A DNA stretch of 64,000 nucleotides. Origin: Sphaerolaimus hirsutus (Eukaryota > Nematoda > Chromadorea > Monhysterida > Sphaerolaimidae). The stretch is from contig OZ038453.1 of the NCBI GenBank assembly GCA_964036195.1, forward strand, positions 930,001-994,000. The letters are read 5' to 3'. Below the pieces are notes generated by a model. It ran no database searches, had not been told where the DNA came from, and was given only the letters and a program-made list of their open reading frames with translations. Positions 23,102-35,352 of the stretch are shown piece by piece. Every line of letters starts with the position of its first letter. Positions within the stretch are counted from its first letter, which is position 1. Position numbers and translations under genes: made by a program.

Positions 23102-24141
23102 CAGGGTTGGTTTTATAAAAATCATTTGTATACAAATTGTATAAAAATTGTATAAAAATGTATTTTTTTAAATTTTATTCTTGTTTCATTTTATTTTATT
23201 CCAAAATAATAATAAAATAATAAAATGGACCATTTTACAAAAAAATTACAAAAATTTTACATAAATTTTGCAAAAAATCAGAATCCTTGCATGCAAGGTC
23301 AGAAAAATGTGATAATTTTACCTAAACATGAAAAACGTGTGACAAATTTTTCCATTACTTTGCAAAAGTTGCATGCAGTAGGTATTGTTAGCTAGTTGTA
23401 AGTGTTAAGTTACAGTTATCGATAAGAGTGGTTTGCATTTTCAGTAGAAGGATTACTGGAGTGTGCTGGGCGCATTTGTAAAACATCATGCAAAGTGTCA
23501 ATTGTCATGACAAATGTAGTAAAGAGTCAATTGGCATCTCAAATGTCAAGCAAAGTATAATTGCCATGACAAATGTTGTGCAGAGTGTAAATTGTGTATC
23601 TGAATCTTATGTTTTGGTATCCAAACCTTATATTTTGGTATCCAAATCTTATGTTTTTGTATCCAAATGTTCACATAAGATTTGGTTACAAAAACAACAA
23701 TATTTGGATACAAAAGATAAGATTTGGATACAATTTGCTTTACAGTTTCCACTTCCATATTTGTCATGATAATTGACACTTTACTTAACATTTTCATGAA
23801 AATTGCCACTTTCCATTCCATTTCATATGACATTTTGACACTTTACATGGCTTGGGACTGCCCCAGCTCCGCGAATGAACAGGTTGAACTATAAACAACA
23901 GAAAAATATTCTTTACAAAAAATATGAATTTTTATACAATTTTTACAAAAATATGAATTTGTATACAATTTTACAAAAAATTTACAAAAATTCGAATTTT
24001 TATACAAATGTTATTTTTATTTTGAAATTTTTTATTTTATTTTATTTTATTCTTCAATTTTCCATTTTATTTTAATTTATTCTTCAATTTTCCATTTTAT
24101 TTTATTTTTTATTTTTATTTTCTGAGTGTTTGCCAACCCTG
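23102..24141. mobile_element. hAT-G, CAGGGTTGG ends, ATAAAA/TTTTATT-rich, 1040 bp
   Basis: Starts CAGGGTTGGTTTTATAAAAA and ends TTTGCCAACCCTG. The flanks GTGGTAAG (23094-23101) and GGTGTAAG (24142-24149) agree at 6 of 8 positions, consistent with an old 8-bp duplication. Subterminal parts are TTTACAAAAATTT and TTTTATTTTATT arrays. A diverged foldback related to FB-1 (23480-23850) sits in the middle. Confidence 0.83.
23480..23850. repeat. Diverged foldback with TATCCAAATC tip repeats
   Basis: CATGCAAAGTGTCAATTGTC at the left pairs loosely with GACAATTGACACTTTAC-like sequence at the right, and the end reads ACTTTACATGGCTTGGGACTG as in FB-1. The tip has tandem TTATGTTTTGGTATCCAAA words and their inverse. 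Non-coding; copy in U6 at about 56392-56775. Confidence 0.65.
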
Positions 24142-24285
24142 GGTGTAAGGCAATGCCATTTTTTCACTTTTCAAACACTACAACGTATCATGTATCACGA
24201 TCGGGGGGAGGGAGGGGGGGGGGGGGCAAAACGTGAGCTGAAATTCCTTTGTTTAAAAATGGGCGTTACTTTTTTCTGCAATTAA

Positions 24286-24493
24286 TTGAGGCGTCCAATT
24301 CTAAAAGTCGACAAGTCCAAAATATGAAAATTTTGAGTTAGGCCCGGAAACGTCATCTGGGGCTACTCCTGCACATTTTTCATAATTTTCCATAAATTTT
24401 TTGACTTCACATGCCCATATGGCAAAGTACCAAATTTGACATTTTTAGGGAAAAATGCAAAAAATTTGGGCAAGAAGTCGACAAGTCCACTTA
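24286..24493. mobile_element. TTGAGGCGTCC element, truncated, U3
   Basis: The left end is preceded by TTAA (24282-24285). After AAGTCGACAAGTCCACTTAC the sequence changes to CCGTAAATCCTCGAATAAGT and the right end is absent. The same truncation occurs in U6 from 57198. Confidence 0.7.
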
Positions 24494-24499
24494 CCGTAA

Positions 24500-24885
24500 A
24501 TCCTCGAATAAGTCCCCCCCCCTCGAAAAACTCCCCCCCCCCCCTCGAATAACTCCCCCTCTAAGCAGGCTGAGGAAAAAATAACCCCCCCCCTCGAATA
24601 ACTCCCCCCTATTTTATGGGTGGGAAAGAAGTCCACGTATAAAAAAACGTATTTATGTATAGTCGGCAGACATGATACTATACAATGAGTCGCATGATGT
24701 CATATCATGCACGCTGTATCCAACCCGTAGAACTCTGTTTTGGTGACTCGTGCTTACGCATATACGGAATGAAACTATTCAATTGTGCCCGCACAATTCA
24801 AACCCCCGTCAAAGTGTAGTTGAGTTTTTTGGCATGATGCCATCCAAGCGTCGTCTGGATCTGAATAAATACAAAGCGGGAACGT
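24500..24885. other. Captured piece of array-flanking DNA in U3
   Basis: Poly-C words to about 24612 are followed by ~270 bp seen only here and in U6 (57530-57803), where it leads into single-copy DNA. It contains ATGATGCCATCCAAGCGTCG (24834), which opens a short basic frame starting MMPSKRRLDLNKYKAG. Here the frame is joined to an internal unit sequence (CGGGATCCAATATAACGG), so this copy is a dead end. Confidence 0.5.
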
Positions 24886-25709
24886 CGGGATCCAATATAA
24901 CGGCGGGTAAGTTTAGGCCCTGTTTACACGGATTTTTGGTGACGACAAAAAATTTGTGTCGTCACAGACATTTTTTTGCAAAAATTGGTAATTTTACATG
25001 CGTGACGACCAATCGGCCTCGATAAATTTGGTTGTCACACATGTAAAATCAGCCTCGATAAATTTTAATACACAAAAATGCAAACAAGATGTCATTTTCA
25101 TACCTTTATGAGGCCATATCATAGTCTCAACAAATTTGTTGTAATATAGTGCCATGCATTAATGGCATTTTGTGAACATTTTACATGTAAATAGGTAAAT
25201 GTAAATTGTAAATAGGTGACGGCACTTATAGAATGTTGTCACAAGCATAGCTCGTTCACAGCTTGTGACGACACATTTGAGTCGCACCTGTAAGTGAAGT
25301 TCAATTTTGTCGGAGTTTTGCAGATCAGCCTCGCTACCGAGGCCGATTTTCATGACTCCGACAATTATTTTCACAATCCATATCTTGCTCATTTCTCAAC
25401 CGATTTGATCCATTCAACACTTGTAATGATCTGGAAAACCTGTAGATTCCATTTTTGTTGTCTGATTTATGATGGCTGAACTGGTTAAGCTGGTGTAAGC
25501 CGAGACTTTGCCACACGTTTTTGACCATGCTCAACAATGGCAAAACACACTGAGACTATGATTTGTTGAGACAAACACACATTTTAAATTTGTTTCACAC
25601 AGAAACTCAAAAACTCAAAACTCAAATAAGTTTTTATTGGAGTACACAGAAACACATAAGACATAGTAAAGTTTATTCAGAGATTTTTAATTAAAATACA
25701 AGGTAACTA

Positions 25710-26106
25710 CCGGTAATTACCTAGAAATACCCCCATGGGGGTTTATTATTTTGCCAGCAAAATTTGAGGGGGGGTTAATTCGAGGGGGGGTTTTATTATT
25801 TCGTCAGAAATTTTTGTGAAATTCATAGTAAAGAATACGCTTTTTCTTACACAAAAACTGTAATAAACGTGAGAAAATAGGTTATATTGGGGCTATAGAA
25901 GTACAATTGTACACAAATGAGTGTGTAAGTGTAGCTGCGATGCAAATAAGTAGTAATAAATACATCATGTACATTGCATACATGATGTACATCATTCCAG
26001 AGGGGGGGTATTTTGAGGGGGGTTTATTATTTCCCCAGCCTATTTTGAGGGGGGTTATATCAAGGGGGGGGGTTAATTCAAGGGGGGATAATTCGAGGTC
26101 ATACGG
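25710..26106. mobile_element. TA-flanked poly-G element inside the PIF-like composite
   Basis: Starts CCGGTAATTACCTAGAAATA and ends GAGGTCATACGG, with TA at 25708-25709 and 26107-26108. The interior has GGGGGGTTAATTCGA-type words plus a GTACAATTGTACAC segment that shows the empty site of the foldback at 8746. Confidence 0.72.
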
Positions 26107-26787
26107 TATACCATATTTCCTCAAAATACCCCCAGGTGGTTTACGTTTTCATAGTTGAAATTTTGAGGGGGTTATTCAAGGGGGATTATAATTTCACCAG
26201 AAATTTTTTGAACTCCCAGTACTAATTTGTTGTTTGTAATGTACGCAGACCTAAAAAAATGCAACAAAAAGGTTTTTGTTAAAAGTACTGAAGTAAATGT
26301 GAAGTATTGAATTTTTACTCACCCTGAGTATAGAAAGTGTAATGTAGATTTTTTACTTTTACTCATGAATAAACCTGAGTAAAATACTTGTAAAAACATA
26401 AAAGTGAGTATTTTTGGGTAATTTTGCCAGAATTTTGATGCAAAATCACCTATTTTCATACTTTTTTTGCCCATACTATTCTTCAAAACCACTTATTCAT
26501 CCAATTTTTGCCAATTTTCAGCTACTCTTGACTGTATATGTATTTGCTATACCAAATTTTGATTATTTTTCACTACTTTTAGATTTTTTATTCCTTTTTC
26601 CCTTGTAAATGCTGTGAGAAGCTGATATATAAGCCTATCCAACATACATTTTGTGTACTTGAGTACTTGAAAAAAGTAGGTGTTAAGGTGAGTATGGGTA
26701 CTTTCTTTCAGTGGAAATGTAAAGATATTTACACAGTACTCGAGGACATGTATTTTTCGAGTAAATATAAATGTTTTAACAACTATG

Positions 26788-26957
26788 TAGGGTGTCAACT
26801 TTCCATTTTCCATTTCTGTTTTCCAGAGGAAATTTTTTACCCTTTCCGTTTCGTTATCTGGCCGATGAAAATGTTTACCCTTTCCGTTTTCCGGCAGCTT
26901 AAAATTTTTACCCTTTCCATTTTCCATGTTTCCATAAAAAATATGTTTGACACCCTA
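26788..26957. mobile_element. hAT-C, TAGGGTGTCAA ends, 170 bp
   Basis: Starts TAGGGTGTCAACTTTCC and ends ATGTTTGACACCCTA. The perfect 8-bp duplication CAACTATG is at 26780-26787 and 26958-26965. The interior is reiterated TTTACCCTTTCCGTTTTCC, the same word that fills the 1.7-kb copy at 43655-45348. Confidence 0.9.
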
Positions 26958-27229
26958 CAACTATGGATATTAGTCAAAATTTTTGCCCCTGGGATAGATA
27001 GATAGAAAGCTGACTGGCATCCAGGATAGATATATAGCTGGGTGATTCAGGGGGGGGGGGCGATTTGTTATTTATGTGCCTATATACTTATTTCAAGCTA
27101 TTTTTCACCTGTTTTTATCAAATTTTCTCTCTTTTATTTCTTCTACACCTTGAAAAAACCAGCCCCCCTGATCTTTCTCCAGTAAAGCAATTTACTACCT
27201 ACTGTAAATACTCTACTAGTACAACTGTC

Positions 27230-27898
27230 TAGGGTTGGGACGATATATCGTATCAAATATTGAATATTGGATATCGACTATTTTTTCATATCGAATATTG
27301 ATATCGAAAATTTTGAAAAAATATCAAGCATTTTTTCGATATTTTTCAATATTCTTCCCTTCCCTGGCCTGACCTATTGCACATTTAGAAAGTTATTTTG
27401 AAGGCAGTTATCAAAAATTCTGTGCACATGCATGCACTTTGTCATCACATGACATGTATTTCCATTTTACCAGTTGCAACCACCTCTAATCTTGTGCAGA
27501 TGCAATCACAAATGTCCACGTCAGAGTATGTGCCATGGCACTGGCACCATGGTGCATTTTCTTTACTACATCCATCAAATTTCAGGGTGTGGGGTGAGTT
27601 TATGTAAATTTTATGTGAATTTGTACAATCTACTCTTCAGTAAGGATATGATCAATTATGTTTGTGACCAAATGGAAATACAATATGCCACTCAAGATAT
27701 GCCTTGCCTTAGGAAAAGCAAAATATCGAAATATCAAAAATATCGAAATATCAATATCAAATATCGAGCATATCTTCAGATCAAATATCGATATCGAATA
27801 TCGAGGGTCCATATTGTATCGATATCGAATATCGAGTTCCAGAAAAAAATATCGAATATCAAATATCGATATCGAAAAGTCATATCGTCCCAACCCTA
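27230..27898. mobile_element. hAT-E, TAGGGTTGGGACGATAT ends, ATATCGA-rich, 669 bp
   Basis: Starts TAGGGTTGGGACGATATATC and ends CATATCGTCCCAACCCTA. The perfect 8-bp duplication CAACTGTC is at 27222-27229 and 27899-27906. Both sides are arrays of ATATCGA and AATATCG; the centre (27360-27710) is plain sequence. An open frame of 182 codons crosses the right part, but it is generated by the ATATCGA array. Confidence 0.92.
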
Positions 27899-28279
27899 CA
27901 ACTGTCACATTGTTTTTAAGGGTCGCTATTGGAGGGGTCAAATTTTATTTTGCTATTATTCACAAAATAGGTTTATAAGAACATGCAGTACAATAGCTGA
28001 AAATAGGCAGTTAGACACATGATTCCGTGATTTTGGAGGTGAATACCTATAAAAAGGCATGCAAATAAGCGTTTTTCAGCAAAAATTTGGGTATACTTTC
28101 TGAAAAATCGTTTCAGATAGCTAGATCCCTTTGTTATGTCGGGGGTTTATGTTTTTCTGTTTTTGTTTTATGTTTTTCTCTGGGGGTCACACTATTACAG
28201 AGGGTCACATAAAACTCGCACTACATGTACAAAGGGGTCTCACCATTGGTTGGATCGCTTATTGGAGGGGGGTCATAAT

Positions 28280-28899
28280 TAGGGTTGGAAAAAAACGTGT
28301 TTTCTAACTCCTTGTTTTTTAAAAGCTACCAGATATGGTTATGGGTCCGCATATATAGGTACTTTAGACAACTGGCAGTACTTTGTGATGTTATATATGA
28401 CCATATAATGGCTGTGGAGCCATATGAGAGCGTTATAGTGGTACTTTGTGTCAAAAATATCCATTTTTTGTCAACATGTTCATATATCGCCTTATAGTCG
28501 AATGTTTGTGACTTCAGGTGAAGTTTGGCATGGAATAGTGATCAAACAAGGTTATAAAATAAAGTTGTTACTTTAGTGATCTTACACACTGTGGATATAC
28601 ATGTAAGCACTTTACCTGAATATTATATGCTACAGCAACATATGACGGCTTATTAACCCATGGTAGCATATAGAAATGGATGCTTTGATACAAAAAATGC
28701 CACAAAACCAATGAAAACAGCTACCAATGTCAATTTGTGTGTGAAATTGCGTGCTTGCACACAGAAAAATCATGCAAAATACCTAGTGCTGAGTACTAAA
28801 AATGTTGGCCAATGTTTAAAACATTTTGGGCATCATGTTTTTTTGAAAACAACGTTTTTTTAAATAAAAAACGTTTAAAAAAAACGTCAGCCAACCCTT
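28280..28899. mobile_element. hAT-F, TAGGGTTGGAAAAAAACG ends, 620 bp
   Basis: Starts TAGGGTTGGAAAAAAACGTG and ends AAACGTCAGCCAACCCTT, the last base deviating from the expected A. The perfect 8-bp duplication GTCATAAT is at 28272-28279 and 28900-28907. AAAACGT words flank a plain AT-rich centre. Confidence 0.88.
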
Positions 28900-29441
28900 G
28901 TCATAATAATTGAGTATTTATGGTATATATCAATATAAACTAGTGAAAAATTCACATTCCACCTATCACACACTCACAAAATATTTTGCTGTGATGTTTC
29001 AGATAAAAGACACATTGTCATCACTGAAAAAACACGTTCACAGCTCGTGACGACTTTTAGCCACTTTTCTGTGTCACTACTATATGTGCGTGACGATCAC
29101 AGCCATGAATTTGCTGTTCATCACACTCAAAATCAAATGTTCTCGATTTGTCGGAATTTTGTCGGAATCAAAAACAACTTCCGGCGACAACAAAAAAATG
29201 CAGTGGTCTATCACTCTTTAACGACCAAGACAATATGAATGAATATTCACATGCACATACCCCTCAGTACTATATATACTCGACCACCTTTTCTCAAAAA
29301 TATGGAACTTAACAATCGAGTTATGAAACTTTTTAAAGTGACATTTTTGTTTTTTGTCGTCACCCAAAAATCCGTGTAAACGCTGCCTAACGAAAAAATA
29401 AAACACCTTCAATTAGAAGAACTACGGTGCCAATATACATA

Positions 29442-29851
29442 CCGTATTTACTCGAATAATTTCCCCAGGGAATTTTTTTTTCGTCAGACATTTTTGAGGG
29501 GGGAATTATTCAAGTGGAGGGATTATTATTTCATCACAATTTTCAAGCATGTTTTTATCACACTACATACACATGTATGCCCTGTTTCCATCGGTAGTGC
29601 ACATAACATTGCATCTTTGCACTCCGATGTACTGCATTTCCATTCCATGAATCAAAGTACACACCGATCTTTTGCATGCTTTCACTTGATCGATTCGTTT
29701 TTGTTAAAAGAATGTGAATGATCTACCTTCCGTCATTGGGGGGGGGGAATTATTCAAGCGGGGGAATTATTTTTTCCTCACTCATCTAACACTGGGGAAT
29801 TATTCGAGGGGGGAATTATTCAAGTGGGGGGAATTATTCGATTAAAAACGG
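29442..29851. mobile_element. TA-flanked CCGTATTTACTCGAA element, U3 copy
   Basis: Same family as 7635-8041. Follows directly on the right end of the PIF-like composite and the residual AATTAGAAGAACTACGG of the neighbouring element. Confidence 0.8.
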
Positions 29852-30300
29852 TAAATTGTTTTTCCACATTGGCGCATGTGCACTTCAAAATGGCCCCAAT
29901 ACTACCTATTTTCTCGCGTTTATTACCATTTTTGTGTGTGAAAAAGCGTATTCTCTACTACGAATTTCACGAAAATTTCTGACGAAATAATAACCCCCCC
30001 CCCGTCGAATAAACCCCCCCTCGAATTACCCCCCCCCCTCAAATTTTGCTGGCGAAATAATAAACCCCCATGGGGGTATTTCGAGGTAATACGGTATATA
30101 TGGCGTACAGTGCTATTATTTCCAGGATTTTAGATTTTTAATTTTGTAGATAATTGACAGTATTAGGACTGATTTACATATAAAATATCAGTGTGCTTGA
30201 AAAATGCTTAATTGTGGCCTACATGTGAACCGGGTTTACATGCGCACCGGCACAGACACCTCTAAATCCCCCCCCCCGTTGGAATGATGCGCATCGTGTA

Positions 30301-30536
30301 TAGTGATGTAAAGGCACCGGGGCACCGGTGCTCCGGTGCTGCGCACCGAAGGGCACCAGCACCGGTGCTGGTGCAATGCCCTCGCAATTTTTAAAGGTGC
30401 CCTGCCGGTGCCGGTGCCATTTTTTTCAGAATAGCACCGGTGCCAGTGCGGTGCGGTGACTGTTTTTTCGGTGCCCCAGGGTGCCATGTGCCCCTTTCAC
30501 GCGATGGGAAAGGTGCCGGTGCCCCCCGATCCGGTC
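30301..30536. repeat. GGTGCC module, U3 copy
   Basis: As at 11505. Here hAT-B is absent, so the sequence upstream (CATGCGCACCGGCACAGACA) gives the unoccupied target of that element. Confidence 0.6.
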
Positions 30537-31798
30537 TACATGTGCACCGGGTTTACATGCGCAGCGAGTTATCGCCGTTTTAACAACTATGGTAATTACA
30601 ATCAAAATGACATTTTACCATCGCATCAAATTTGTTTGTCAAATGAACATAATCTGAACAAATCTACTCAATGTGCCAACAGAAGTGACTCAGAATGAGC
30701 TATTTTCATGAATGATTATCACTTTTGAGTATTTTAATTAGGTAGGGCCATTCTAACTTGAAAATATTGTGTGGGATGACAAACGGCACTATTTTTGGAG
30801 AAAACTGATCGAGGGGCATGCTTCTAAGCGGCTACGCATAGTGCACAGATTCGATTTGCATATGCAAATGCGAGCGCGGCAAATGACTGCATTGGGCCAA
30901 CACACGCTAGTTGACATCCCAAATTTGTGTCAACTCAATGTCAACTAAATAACACACAATAATTTTTTAAAGCTTCACACTTAACAGAAACAATAAAACT
31001 TTTATTTAATTATATTTTATGGCCTGAGTGAATTCCTGCCTGGGATGAGACGATAGTCCAGGCGGCAGTCCCAGACCCTGTAAAAAGCCCTGTAAAATGT
31101 CAAATGTCATGCAAAGTGTCTAAAGTCATGGAAAATGCCGTGCAAAATGGCAACTCGGTTGCCATTTTGCATGACTTTTGACACTTTGTATGACATTTGA
31201 AATTTTACAAATGATTTTGAAATGACAGGGCTTTTTACAGGGTCTGGGAGTGCCCCCTGGCACAACCCCGGATTGTCATCTGGCGACCTAGATTGAACTC
31301 AATCGAGTTGACATCCAGTGTGTGTGGCGCCTTAAGGGGCTGTTTCAAACGTTTTTGTTTTCGTTTCCGCGAAATACGTAAAAAAATATTTCTAGTTCAT
31401 TTCGGAAACGTCTCGAATCGAAAGTGGTGAACAATGTGAGAAAAATGGATTCTAGTTCTAAATCTATGTTTGATCACTCTAAATCTCAATTTAATCACCC
31501 CACTATTTGTTTCTTTACATGCCTATGGTAAGAGTATTTCGCAAAAGGAAACTAAAATGCGATTTTTAGTGAATACAATATCATCTTCACTTGTCATTTG
31601 CTTACACAACTCTGAAATACCCACAGTACCGAGTACTTTTTCCTACTTTAAAAAAAAAGTATTTAGATAAGTATCTATATTGGATCTAAGTATCAACTAT
31701 GAGTACAATCGAATGTACGATCATTTTTTACACTTGCAATCGATCAACCCAGCACCAAGTTATGCCTGGCCATCAGATGCAACACACCTGGGGGCAGT

Positions 31799-31971
31799 CC
31801 CAGACCCTGTAAAAAGCCACGTAAAATGTCAAGTGTCACGCAAAGTGTCCAAAGTCACGGAAAATGCCCTGCGAAATGGCAACCGAGTTGCCATTTTGCA
31901 GGGCATTTTCCATGAATTTTGACACTTTGCGTGACATTTGACAATTTACATGGCTTTTTACAGGGTCTGGG
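31799..31971. repeat. Foldback FB-1 spanning the U3/U4 phase point
   Basis: Complete hairpin with tip GGCAACCGAGTTGCC. Window base 1 corresponds to 31856 inside it. Confidence 0.85.
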
Positions 31972-33364
31972 AATGGCACTGGTTGGTGTCGCGCCTCCAC
32001 TTTCAATCAGGTTTTTCAATTCCAACTTTCCGGCCTTCGGCAACCTGGAAATTTTTTGCGATTTAAAAAAAATCCAATTTCCTGATAAATAATTGTAATT
32101 ATATTCGATTGTATGTATTTGCATACAGTTTATGTGTCGGTATTGACAGCGCATACACTAGTTGACACGTGTGTCAACTGGGCAGTGCCAAGCCCTGTAA
32201 AGTGTAAAGTAAAGTGTCAAATGTAAAGTCAAATGCAAAGTAAAGTGTCAATTGTCATGCAAAGTTCAGTAATAAAATCTTTTCTTTTTTGTTTTGATTG
32301 ACACTGTACATTGCATTTGACTTTACGTTTGACACTTCACTTTAGACCCCGTTTACACGGATTTTTTGTGACGACTCGACAACAATAAAACGTTCAATAA
32401 GTTGAGTAAAACGTTCCTTATTCATTAGAAAAAGTGGTCAAGTATACCTTCTATCTAGGCGAATATGCACGCCAAATTGCAGAATTGTGCTTGCAGCTCA
32501 AGAGTTATACCGTATTTCCTCAAATACCCCCCCCTCTCGGTAGCACTATGAAACAATCACCCCCCACGGGGTATTTCGAGGAAATACGGTATATTTACAT
32601 TCGAAAACATTTAGCTATTGTCGCAGGCTGTCGGAAGACTGTCCGACTACTGCAAAAGTGTGTGTGTAGGGTCCTTTAAACAACTCACGCGCGTTTGATT
32701 ACAGTCAAAAGTTGTTTCCCGAGTTTGCTAATCATTTTTGCCGGCTACGCTTGTTTTTGTTGCTTTCGGGAAAAATTGACGAAATTTAGCGCTGGTACGA
32801 ATGCTGAAATAAAAATAAAAAAAACAGTATTTATGTGTACGTTTCCTTGTATTTTTCGGGGGAAAACGATAAATGGTTTGAAAATGGCGCCATACACTGG
32901 ATGTCAACTGGTTTTAGTGTCAAGTCAATTTTGGTTCAATTTAGGTCACGGGACAATTTTCAAGTGCACATGCGGCAATGTTGGAAAGAATCAATATGGC
33001 CATGTGCATTAATTGAACATAGTTTCATAGCCGTCAACGAAACTCTGAATGGAGACGAGTTGACATCCGATGACTCCTGATGTCAACTGAGCTGACCGGT
33101 TTTTACATTAGGTTAATGTGTTGAACTAAAATCGAGTTGACACCAAACCCAGTTAACATCCAGTGTGTGTGGCGCCAGTGGGCCAGTTTGGAAAGTGTAA
33201 AAAGTGTTTTTGAATGTGTTTAAGGACTTTTGACACTTTGCATGACATTAGATATTTTACAGGGTTCGGGAGTGGATCCTGGTGGAAATTGCGCCAGTGG
33301 ATAAGTGGCAAGAAAAGGTGATGCATCTTCAATGTTAAAATCAAAAGACGAGGAAAATGAATTA

Positions 33365-33802
33365 CCGTATTTCCTCGAAATACCCCCGGGGGGTTTATTG
33401 TTTCAGAGTGAGAATTTTGAGGGGGGGTTAAACGAGGGGGGGGGTATTTCGAGGGGGGGGTTTATTATTTCGCCAGAAATTTTTTGAAAACCAAGTACTA
33501 AATTGTCGTCTGAAACGTACGTCGAAAATGCAACAAAAATCGCCAGTTATAAGACTCTAAGCACTTGTATAAGTGTGTAGATGTATAATCACTGTTCTCA
33601 CATAACAGAGTCATCGTTTTTAACGTGTGTTTTGCATTACCCAGATGACAAACCGCAGCCTTTGTCATTTACGTTCTCTATACACTGAATTTGGGGGGGG
33701 GGTATTTCGAGGGGGGGGTTTATAAGTTCATAGTGTCCATTTTGAGGGGGGGTATTTCGAGGGGGGGTATTTCGAGGGGGGGGGTATTTCGAGGAAATAC
33801 GG
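33365..33802. mobile_element. TA-flanked CCGTATTT element, U4 copy
   Basis: Identical in position and sequence to 1510-1947. Shared only by U1 and U4, so it inserted after the units diverged but before the block duplication. Confidence 0.88.
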
Positions 33803-35352
33803 TAATGCAAATACCGTATTTGCTTGAAAAATCCCCCTGGGGCATTATAATTTCCTCAGACATTTTTGATGGGGGAACTATTCGAGGGGGAAATTAATCA
33901 AGGGGGGAAATTACGATTTCGTCAAAATTTTCGAGCATGTTTCGATCAAGTCATTTCACGACATGTGCATCATTAACACACACAATAAAGTGCCATTTTT
34001 GTTAAAATTAGGCACAACAAATTGATCAAATCTCTTAAGGGGGAAGTATTCAAGGGGGCCTATTTTTTCCTCACTCGTCTTACAGGGGGGAATTATTTAA
34101 GGGGGCACTATTCAAGCAAATACGGTACTTGTAAACGTGCTGAATTTCCCCATGGTTGTGGACTGGCGGTAAGATTTCAAGTACTTAATATGGAGACACT
34201 TTATTTTACTTAACTTGAAAGTTATTGTACACTTTTACAAGTCACATATGTACCTATTGAGAGTAAAGATATAATCTTACCTTGATGAAGTCTCGGAAAA
34301 AGTTTGTGTCTAATTGATACAACTGAAGTAAATTTACATCGGTAAAGTTTCTCTTAAATATTCAAGGCTGAGCGTATTTTCCGTATTTTAATTAAAATTT
34401 TCTTACGCTGGTTTCACGTTTTACTGATTGATGGGTCAAATGTACCTAATTTAATGATGTGCATTTACGTTACGAGAAAGTATAAAACATTGGACAAAAT
34501 TTAAATGGTTTCAGTGCCAATTACCGTATTTCTTCTAATATAAGGGCGCCCCTCTTTTTTTCGTCAACTTTTCAGTAATTCTTTTTCATGTTCTACCAAG
34601 GTTTTTCAAAGTGTTACGTCACAGACAGTTCATAGAATGACGATACATAGAGTTCAGTACATTCAACATTTGAGGTTTAAATACCTAGCACCAAATCAAT
34701 GGACCAAAGCCACTCAATCATAGCATCCGCTGATATATTTTCATTTTTTATGCACTTGGCACAATTCCAACACTTTGTGTACCTTCTATTGAAGACCGCC
34801 CTTCTATTTATTTCGTGGCCCAAATTAAGTCGAAAAAGTGTACCTTCTATTAGAGACGTCCTTCTATTAGCAATAATACGGTAACAAGATAATTGCAGGT
34901 TGTCAAAATCGGCAATTTTGATGCGGCCGAAATTTTCCGCAACGTAAAATTGGGCCCACCTTTTTTGACGTCGGTTGCACTCCCGACGGCAGTTGTAACA
35001 TTTTTATGCGATCAAATTGCACTAAATGGAGAAAACTAATAAACCCATCAATCGAACTGGCGATAAGAAAGTGTCAAAAAATCACCCGGTAGAACGGCAG
35101 GTAGAAATCATGTTGGGAGTGTGCCAAAACACAAAAATAATACCGTATTTCCTCGAAATACCCCCCGGGGGGTGATTGTTTCATAGTGGTCCCGAGAGGG
35201 GGGGATTAAACGAGGGGGGTATTTCGAGGGGGGGGGGGTATTATTTCGCCAGAAATTTTTTCAAATCCTAGTACAAAATCGTCGTTTGTGATGTACACTG
35301 GGGTAGAAAAATGCATCAATAACTGACATGTATAGACTTCTGTAGACTAATA

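Larger units (their letters stand above)
24916..29387. mobile_element. PIF/Harbinger-like composite, 4.47 kb
   Basis: Ends GGCCCTGTTTACACGGATTT and the inverse of AAATCCGTGTAAACGCTGCC. The flanks are TTA (24913-24915) and TAA (29388-29390), inserted in the GGTAAGTTAACGAAAA site seen empty in other units. GTGACGAC/GTCGTCAC words recur inside both ends. It holds TA element 25710-26106, a further TA-element left end at about 26110, and hAT-like elements 26788-26957, 27230-27898 and 28280-28899. The remaining DNA (25000-25700, 26200-26780, 28900-29360) has no recognised gene. Confidence 0.78.
19861..31855. repeat. Array unit U3
   Basis: Carries the only full-length 489-bp PIF-like element of the first block (20284-20772) and TA elements 20449-20525, 21530-21844 and 22241-22648. 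It has an empty site for the 3288-type element near 23030-23040, hAT-G 23102-24141, a truncated TTAA element from 24286, a piece of putative single-copy flank (24500-24885), the 4.47-kb PIF-like composite 24916-29387, TA element 29442-29851, GGTGCC module 30301-30536, and foldbacks 31070-31248 and 31799-31971. It lacks hAT-A. Segment 30540-31069 is AT-rich with no gene seen. Confidence 0.85.

Noticed and set aside
27474-28022. 182-codon frame on the plus strand
   Set aside because: Its long open stretch is produced by the ATATCGA array of hAT-E, which has no stop in this frame.
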